Assembly (NCBI RefSeq): GCF_009739905.1
Contig: NZ_CP034279.1
Location: 6,138,001-6,202,000 of the forward strand
Direction: 5' to 3'
Origin: Streptomyces ficellus
GTDB lineage: Bacteria; Actinomycetota; Actinomycetes; Streptomycetales; Streptomycetaceae
DNA length: 64,000 bases
Positions 59,280 to 64,000 of this stretch are shown piece by piece. Below the pieces are notes generated by a model. That model ran no database searches and was not told where the DNA came from. It was given only the letters and a program-made list of their open reading frames with translations. The translations under genes and the position numbers were made by a program. The stretch's first letter is position 1. Each line of letters starts with the position of its first letter.

Positions 59280-59450
59280 GCCGCCACCCTACAAAGCCAC
59301 AGGTGCAGACCAATATTGGTGGCGCGACGCGTGCCGCGACGCTGGCCGGGCCGCCACCGGAACCGGGATAGTGGGCCCACCCGCCGTACGCGTCCGTCGT
59401 ACGCGCCTGCCTCACGTACCCGTCGTCACCGACCGACCGGGGGTCTCGCC

Positions 59451-60830
59451 ATGACCAGTTCCCCGCCGCCCGGAGCATCGTCCGCCGCACGCCGCACCGT
59501 GCTGGCGGCCGCGCTCGCCACCGTCGGCACCGCCGCGGCCTCCTCCGCGCCGGCCTCCGCCGTGGACGCGGCACCCGGGCGCCGCCCGAGGACGTCGTCC
59601 CGCCTGATCGACAACCGCTTTTGGACCTCCTACACCGACTGGCGGTCCGGTACCCGCGCCGGTACCCGCGCCGTCGCCTCCCGCCGCCCCGGGCTGGTGA
59701 TCGGCACCCCCGCCGGGCGCACCGACTACACCGACCCGCACACGGGAAGGCGGGCCACCTGGGAGTACGCGACCTGGACCTCGCCCGAGCACACCTCCAC
59801 CGTCCCGGCGACCGAGGTCATCGCCTCCTGGAACGCGGACACCCCGGCCGGCACCTGGATCACGGTCGAGCTGCGGGGGCGGTACTCGGACGGCACCGGG
59901 ACGCCCTGGTACGTCATGGGCCGCTGGGCGGCCGGCGACGGCGACATCCGGCGCACCTCGGTCGACGACCAGAAGGACGGCCGCAGCGCCGTCTGGACCG
60001 ACACCCTCGCCGTCGACGACCCCGCGACCGGGCTGCGCCTGGCGGCGTACCGGCTGCGCCTCACGCTGCTGCGCGAGCCCGGCACCCGCCTCACGCCCAC
60101 CGTGTGGCGGGCGGGCGCCATGGCGTCGGACGTCCCGGACCGCTTCACCGTGCCCGCCTCGCGCCCGGGGCTCGCCCGCGAACTGGTCGTGCCGCGCTAC
60201 TCGCAGAACATCCACATCGGGCGGTACCCCGAGTACGACAACGGCGGTGAGGCGTGGTGCAGCCCCACCTCCTCACAGATGATCCTCGAGTACTGGGGCC
60301 GCCGGCCGACCGCCGAGGACCTGGCCTGGGTCGACCCGGACTACACCGACCCCCAGGTCTGCCACGCCGCCCGCCACACCTTCGACTTCCAGTACGACGG
60401 CTGCGGCAACTGGCCCTTCAACGCCGCCTACGCCGCCACCTACGACGGCATGAACGCGGTCGTCACCCGGCTGCGGTCGCTGACCGAGCTGGAGACCCTC
60501 ATCCGGGCGGGCATCCCGGTCATCACGTCGCAGTCGTTCCTGGCCACGGAGCTGACGGGGGCCGGTTACGGCACGGCGGGCCACCTGATGACGGTGATCG
60601 GGTTCACCGACGGCGGCGACGTGATCGCCAACGACCCGGCGTCCCCGGACAACGCGGCCGTGCGCCGGGTCTACCGGCGCCGGGAGTGGGAGAACATCTG
60701 GCTGCGCACCAAGCGCCACAACGCCGCCGGGAAAGTGGTCTCGGGCACAGGCGGCGTCTGTTACCTCTACTGGCCCGCCCACCCCACGTCCGCCCAGCGC
60801 CGGGCCCTGGCGGCGGTCGGCGTCCGCTGA
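59451..60830 (+). CDS. Secreted C39-like peptidase
   Basis: 459 residues. A signal peptide of Tat-like form (SAARRTVLAAALATVG, cleavage near ASA) is followed by a beta-sandwich region of about 190 residues and a papain-fold C39-like domain. The active cysteine lies in GGEAWCSPTSSQMILEYWG, the histidine in YGTAGHLMTVIGF, and IANDPASPDN supplies the Asp. Such proteins are called C39-family peptidases; the substrate outside the cell is unknown. ATG 59451. A terminator begins directly at the stop. Confidence 0.9.
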   Translation: MTSSPPPGASSAARRTVLAAALATVGTAAASSAPASAVDAAPGRRPRTSSRLIDNRFWTSYTDWRSGTRAGTRAVASRRPGLVIGTPAGRTDYTDPHTGRRATWEYATWTSPEHTSTVPATEVIASWNADTPAGTWITVELRGRYSDGTGTPWYVMGRWAAGDGDIRRTSVDDQKDGRSAVWTDTLAVDDPATGLRLAAYRLRLTLLREPGTRLTPTVWRAGAMASDVPDRFTVPASRPGLARELVVPRYSQNIHIGRYPEYDNGGEAWCSPTSSQMILEYWGRRPTAEDLAWVDPDYTDPQVCHAARHTFDFQYDGCGNWPFNAAYAATYDGMNAVVTRLRSLTELETLIRAGIPVITSQSFLATELTGAGYGTAGHLMTVIGFTDGGDVIANDPASPDNAAVRRVYRRREWENIWLRTKRHNAAGKVVSGTGGVCYLYWPAHPTSAQRRALAAVGVR

Positions 60831-60859
60831 TCACGCCCCGCCGCCGGGGCGGGGCGTGA
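60831..60859 (+). terminator. Terminator after the C39-like peptidase
   Basis: A perfect 12-bp stem (TCACGCCCCGCC with GGCGGGGCGTGA) has a 5-base loop, starting on the base after the stop codon. Confidence 0.85.
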
Positions 60860-60897
60860 CGAACGTCTCTACCCCGGTGACCGGCCGGGCTGGCACT

Positions 60898-60936
60898 GTG
60901 GTCTGGTCACCGGGGGACGTCCGTCGACCAGACCAC
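60898..60936. promoter_or_regulatory. 11-bp inverted repeat before a small membrane gene
   Basis: GTGGTCTGGTC (60898-60908) and GACCAGACCAC (60926-60936) are exactly complementary, 17 bases apart, ending 13 bases before the start of a 48-residue ORF. It could be an operator or an RNA hairpin that hides the ribosome site. Confidence 0.55.
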
Positions 60937-60949
60937 TGAGCGAGATGCC

Positions 60950-61096
60950 ATGACCACGAACGCCGCCGCCCTCTCCGCACCCCGCACCCGCACCGGCGGG
61001 CCGAAGGACGACGGCCCCCAGCTCCTGGAGCACGCCCTGGGCTGGGTGCTCGTCGTCGTCATCGCCATGCTCGTCACCAAGGTCGGCCTGCTCTGA
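60950..61096 (+). CDS. Small single-pass membrane protein, 48 residues
   Basis: A short reading frame with the GC-rich third positions of real genes. Residues 1-28 are polar (TNAAALSAPRTRTGGPKDDG); residues ~29-48 form one hydrophobic helix (LGWVLVVVIAMLVTKVGLL) ending at the stop. ATG 60950 lies after a poor ribosome site (GAGCGAG); an overlapping ATG-CCA-TGA minicistron immediately precedes it (60944). No family is recognised. It has an inverted repeat upstream and a free 188-base region after it (61097-61284) that includes the acyl-CoA dehydrogenase promoter. Confidence 0.6.
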   Translation: MTTNAAALSAPRTRTGGPKDDGPQLLEHALGWVLVVVIAMLVTKVGLL

Positions 61097-61284
61097 CCGA
61101 GGCGCAATGATCAGCGGCCAACCGGTGACGGGAGCCGCCTGATCGGGCATACTCAACCCGCCACAGCCGCTGGTCAGCCGATTCCGTGATCCGGGAAGGC
61201 AGCATCGGCGAAGTGAGACCCGGCGGCGTCGCCCAACCCTTCGCGCGCGCCGCCGTAGCGCCCGACAGGGAGGAGAGCGCCCCC

Positions 61285-62457
61285 ATGCCCGACCGCGCCC
61301 CGCAGCCGGTGGAACGACAGCTGCCCACCGAGGAGGCCAGGGATCTCATCGCCCTGGTGCGTGACATCGTCCAGCGGGAGATCGCTCCGCGCGCGGCGGA
61401 GGAGGAGGACGCCGGCCGCTTCCCGCGCGAGGTCTTCACCCTGCTCTCCGAAGCCGGTCTGCTCGGACTGCCGTACGACTCCGCCTTCGGCGGCGGCGAC
61501 CAGCCGTACGAGGTCTACCTCCAGGTCCTCGAGGAACTCGCCGCCGCCCGCCTCACCGTGGGCCTCGGCGTCAGCGTCCACTCCCTCTCGTGCCACGCCC
61601 TGGCCGGGTACGGCACCAAGGAGCAGCAGGCCGAGCACCTGCCGGCGATGCTGGGCGGCGGGCTCCTTGGCGCGTACTGCCTCTCGGAGCCCTCGTCCGG
61701 CTCCGACGCGGCCTCCCTGCGCACCAAGGCGGTCCGCGACGGCGACGACTGGATCATCACGGGCACCAAGGCCTGGATCACCCACGGTGGCGTCGCCGAC
61801 TTCTGCACGGTCCTGGCCCGTACGGGCGTCGAGGGCCCGCGGGGCATCACGGCCTTCCTGGTGCCGGGCGACGCCGAGGGCCTCTCGGCCGCCGCGCCCG
61901 AGAAGAAGATGGGCATGAAGGGCTCGCCCACGGCGCAGCTGCACTTCGACGGGGTGCGCGTCTCCGACGCCCGCCGCATCGGCGAGGAGGGCCAGGGCTT
62001 CGCCATCGCCCTCTCCGCGCTGGACTCAGGGCGTCTCGGCATCGCCGCGTGCGCCATCGGCGTCGCCCAGGCGGCGCTCGACGAGGCGGTCACCTACGCC
62101 ACCGGGCGGAAGCAGTTCGGGCACCCCATCGCCGACTTCCAGGGCCTGCGGTTCATGCTGGCCGACATGGCCACCCAGATCGAGGCGGGGCGTGCGCTGT
62201 ACCTGACCGCCGCCCGGCTGCGCGACGCCGGCCTGCCCTTCTCCCGGGAGGCGGCCATGGCCAAACTGTTCTGCACGGACGCGGCGATGCGGGTCACCAC
62301 CGACGCCGTCCAGGTCCTGGGCGGCTACGGCTACACCGCCGACTTCCCGGTCGAGCGGTTCATGCGCGAGGCGAAGGTGCTCCAGATCGTCGAGGGCACC
62401 AACCAGATCCAGCGGATGGTCATCGCCCGTCACGTCGTGGGCCCCGAGTCCCGCTGA
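61285..62457 (+). CDS. Acyl-CoA dehydrogenase
   Basis: 390 residues, FAD enzyme of beta-oxidation or amino-acid degradation. Signature 1 GAYCLSEPSSGSDAASLRT, FAD segment WIITGTKAWITHGG, and signature 2 QVLGGYGYTADFPVERFMRE with the catalytic glutamate in IVEGTNQIQ. Chain-length preference is not visible. ATG 61285 follows AGGGAGGAGA (61267-61276); the frame is open to 61186. It resembles short-chain or branched acyl-CoA dehydrogenases. Confidence 0.93.
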   Translation: MPDRAPQPVERQLPTEEARDLIALVRDIVQREIAPRAAEEEDAGRFPREVFTLLSEAGLLGLPYDSAFGGGDQPYEVYLQVLEELAAARLTVGLGVSVHSLSCHALAGYGTKEQQAEHLPAMLGGGLLGAYCLSEPSSGSDAASLRTKAVRDGDDWIITGTKAWITHGGVADFCTVLARTGVEGPRGITAFLVPGDAEGLSAAAPEKKMGMKGSPTAQLHFDGVRVSDARRIGEEGQGFAIALSALDSGRLGIAACAIGVAQAALDEAVTYATGRKQFGHPIADFQGLRFMLADMATQIEAGRALYLTAARLRDAGLPFSREAAMAKLFCTDAAMRVTTDAVQVLGGYGYTADFPVERFMREAKVLQIVEGTNQIQRMVIARHVVGPESR

Positions 62458-62671
62458 TCTCCCCGGGAAGCGTCCACACCGGCGCCGCCGTGAGCCTGGT
62501 CCACTCCTGGTCACGGCGGCCCGGCACGGTCCGGCCGCTGCCGGCCCAGTGGCGGACCAGCGCCCGGTAGATGGGCGGGTCGGCGGGCTGCGGAACCGAT
62601 TCTTCCCGGCCCCGGACCATGCGGCTCACGCCGTAGCCGCTCGTCGGGTACGTCGAGTACAGCGAGCTCAT
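62420..62671 (-). CDS. Small conserved protein, 83 residues
   Basis: The first ~65 codons have strict G/C third positions, and the peptide (LYSTYPTSGYGVSRMVRG, then PADPPIYRALVRHWAGSGRT) is rich in aromatic and basic residues like conserved Streptomyces small proteins. It overlaps the acyl-CoA dehydrogenase end by 38 bases, tail to tail, where codon bias is lost. No ribosome site is visible. Function unknown; DNA binding is possible from its charge. Confidence 0.5.
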   Translation of the reverse strand: MSSLYSTYPTSGYGVSRMVRGREESVPQPADPPIYRALVRHWAGSGRTVPGRRDQEWTRLTAAPVWTLPGEISGTRGPRRDGR

Positions 62672-62808
62672 GCCCGGCCAACGCCGGGCGGTCCCGCCCG
62701 GTCACCCGTCTCCGCATTCGCGCGGCAGTTCGTCACCCACCCGCACCGCCGCCGGGCCCTGCCCGGCGGACGCCACAACGCGGGCCCGCCGGGGACGGTG
62801 ACGACCGC

Positions 62809-63207
62809 TCAGGCCGCCCGGCGCATCGGAGGCATCCGGCGGCCCGAGGGGCGCGGCATCTTGAGGGGGCGCGACCCGGGACCGCCCACGTGCGAGAACG
62901 GCTGGGTGCGCCAGTCGAGCCCCTGAGGGAGCGTCAGCAGCAGGGCGGTGTCCTGCTCCTGGAGCTCCAGCGACTCGTCGGCCGGGCGGGCCTCCGCCGC
63001 CGCCCGCCCCGTACCGCTGCACACCGTCAGCACGAACGGGTTCCACGGCGTGGGGCACAGGGCGTGCTCCGGCAGCGCGTCCTCGTCCGCGAGGAGCGCG
63101 ATGGGCTGCGAGCAGTCCGGGCAGATCACCCGGACCATTTCGAAAGTGTCGTATGCGTCGAGTTCGTCGTCCACGTGGGATCCGACCGAATCAACAGGCT
63201 CCTGCAT
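62809..63207 (-). CDS. Hypothetical protein with cysteine pairs
   Basis: 132 residues, acidic N-terminus, then RVICPDCSQPIALLADED with a CxxC, and later cysteines in HALCPTP and TVCSG that could complete a zinc ribbon. The C-terminus is proline/arginine rich. ATG 63207 with GGGGGAG upstream fits well; the frame is open to 63318. Family unknown. It is divergent from the Lrp gene, sharing the 203-base gap 63208-63410. The 137 bases from 62672 to 62808 hold nothing evident. Confidence 0.75.
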   Translation of the reverse strand: MQEPVDSVGSHVDDELDAYDTFEMVRVICPDCSQPIALLADEDALPEHALCPTPWNPFVLTVCSGTGRAAAEARPADESLELQEQDTALLLTLPQGLDWRTQPFSHVGGPGSRPLKMPRPSGRRMPPMRRAA

Positions 63208-63410
63208 GGAGAATCTCCCCCTCGGGTGGGCCGACCAGGCTCTTGCGGCCTCGACCACAGCAACCAATTCCCTTCCGCCCGCGCGAATAACCATCCGGTC
63301 ACGAAGGACGCCCCCCATGGGCTGTGGTCTTCGTCACATGCCGCTCGCAGGTGCCCTTCCGAGGTGCCTCCGACTGTGCCGCGGGGTGCCCGGGGCAATA
63401 GGTTGACCGC

Positions 63411-63851
63411 ATGGAGGAGCTGGATCGTCAGATCGTCGAGTTGCTCGTCAAGGACGGGCGCATGAGCTACACCGACCTGGGCAAGGCCACGGGCCTGTCC
63501 ACGTCGGCGGTGCATCAGCGCGTCCGGCGCCTCGAGCAGCGCGGAGTCATCCGCGGCTACGCCGCCGTCGTCGACCCCGAGGCGGTCGGGCTGCCGCTCA
63601 CCGCGTTCATCTCGGTGAAACCGTTCGACCCCAGCGCCCCGGACGACATCGCGGACCGGCTCGCCGACATCAGCGAGATCGAGGCCTGCCACAGCGTCGC
63701 CGGTGAGGAGAACTACATCCTCAAGGTGCGGGTGGCCACCCCCTTGGAACTGGAGCACCTGCTCACCCGGATCCGCTCGCAGTCCGGCGTCTCCACCCGT
63801 ACGACGGTCGTCCTGTCCACTCCCTACGAGGCCCGGCCGCCGCGCGTGTAG
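63411..63851 (+). CDS. Lrp/AsnC-family transcriptional regulator
   Basis: 146 residues. HTH LDRQIVELLVKDGRMSYTDL with GLSTSAVHQRVRRLEQRG; RAM domain TAFISVKPFD and HSVAGEENYILKVRV. A -10-like TAGGTT at 63399-63404 lies so close to the ATG (63411) that the message may be leaderless. It could regulate the following amidohydrolase or the divergent gene; the effector is unknown. Confidence 0.92.
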   Translation: MEELDRQIVELLVKDGRMSYTDLGKATGLSTSAVHQRVRRLEQRGVIRGYAAVVDPEAVGLPLTAFISVKPFDPSAPDDIADRLADISEIEACHSVAGEENYILKVRVATPLELEHLLTRIRSQSGVSTRTTVVLSTPYEARPPRV

Positions 63852-63873
63852 CCGCGTATCTAGGCTGGTCACC

Positions 63874-64000
63874 ATGACCGAGAGCGAACACCGCACCGTG
63901 CTCCTGCGCGGTGGAGACGTCCACAGCCCCGCCGACCCCTTCGCCACCGCCATGGTCGTCGAACGCGGCCACGTCGCCTGGGTGGGGTCCGAGGGCGCGG
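63874..64000 (+). CDS. Amidohydrolase, N-terminal fragment (runs off the window)
   Basis: Only 42 residues are visible: VLLRGGDVHSPADPFATAMV followed by VERGHVAWVG. This is the beta-sandwich start of the metal-dependent amidohydrolase superfamily (adenine deaminase/imidazolonepropionase-like, or YtcJ type). ATG 63874. TAGGCT at 63861-63866 is an ideal -10 giving a leaderless message. The enzyme class cannot be decided from this piece. Confidence 0.65.
   Translation, partial: MTESEHRTVLLRGGDVHSPADPFATAMVVERGHVAWVGSEGA

Overview
The window is chromosomal DNA from a Streptomyces or very close relative. The GC content is very high, third codon positions are almost all G or C, GTG starts are common, and the gene order is the conserved actinobacterial core pyrB-pyrC-carA-carB-pyrD-pyrF / mihF-gmk-rpoZ-coaBC-metK-priA-fmt-rsmB-rpe. 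There is no sign of a plasmid, phage, transposase, CRISPR array, tRNA or rRNA.

Layout. 1-9.4 kb: a tightly overlapping de novo UMP operon, including a small membrane gene and an internal hairpin between carB and pyrD. 9.4-21.3 kb: core genes for nucleoid structure (sIHF), GMP kinase, RNA polymerase omega, CoA and SAM synthesis, a PriA homologue that has lost its helicase motifs, initiator-tRNA formylation, rRNA methylation and the pentose phosphate epimerase. 21.4-24.1 kb: a SorC-type regulator and a GuaB1-type GMP reductase. 24.2-29.8 kb: a general-stress module. A SigB/SigF-type sigma factor faces six co-oriented genes that make up a stressosome pathway: RsbR, RsbS, RsbT, an RsbT-RsbX fusion, a SpoIIE/RsbU-like phosphatase and an RsbW-like anti-sigma kinase. 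31.8-37.1 kb: an amino-acid permease, an Lrp regulator, and a nitrilase plus flavin monooxygenase that closely resemble DavA and DavB of the lysine aminovalerate route. Matching triple CGCAA arrays precede the permease and davA. 38-47 kb: extracellular and uptake functions (GH6 glycosidase, NCS2 uracil-type permease, MFS transporter, ROK regulator, NmrA-like oxidoreductase, secreted GH18 chitinase with a DasR-like promoter). 47.2-51.7 kb: an FMN-riboswitch riboflavin operon (ribD-ribE-ribM-ribAB-ribH), followed by hisE-hisG. 53.7-64 kb: paired CorC-type CBS membrane proteins, an EccA-like AAA+ ATPase, a uridine-kinase-like protein, a C39-like protease, an acyl-CoA dehydrogenase, an Lrp regulator and the start of an amidohydrolase.

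Two long non-coding stretches (about 16.84-17.25 and 40.95-41.35 kb) are copies of one composite dispersed repeat. Each has four degenerate GTTGTGGGCA units, a hairpin module and two near-identical GC-rich modules in the same order. The observations most worth following are the self-contained stressosome/SigB module with matching SigB-type promoters, the paired operator arrays of the lysine genes, the composite repeat, and a candidate leaderless transcript or small RNA upstream of the EccA-like gene.

All family assignments come from recognising motifs by eye; no database search was run. Locus and domain-family names are from memory.
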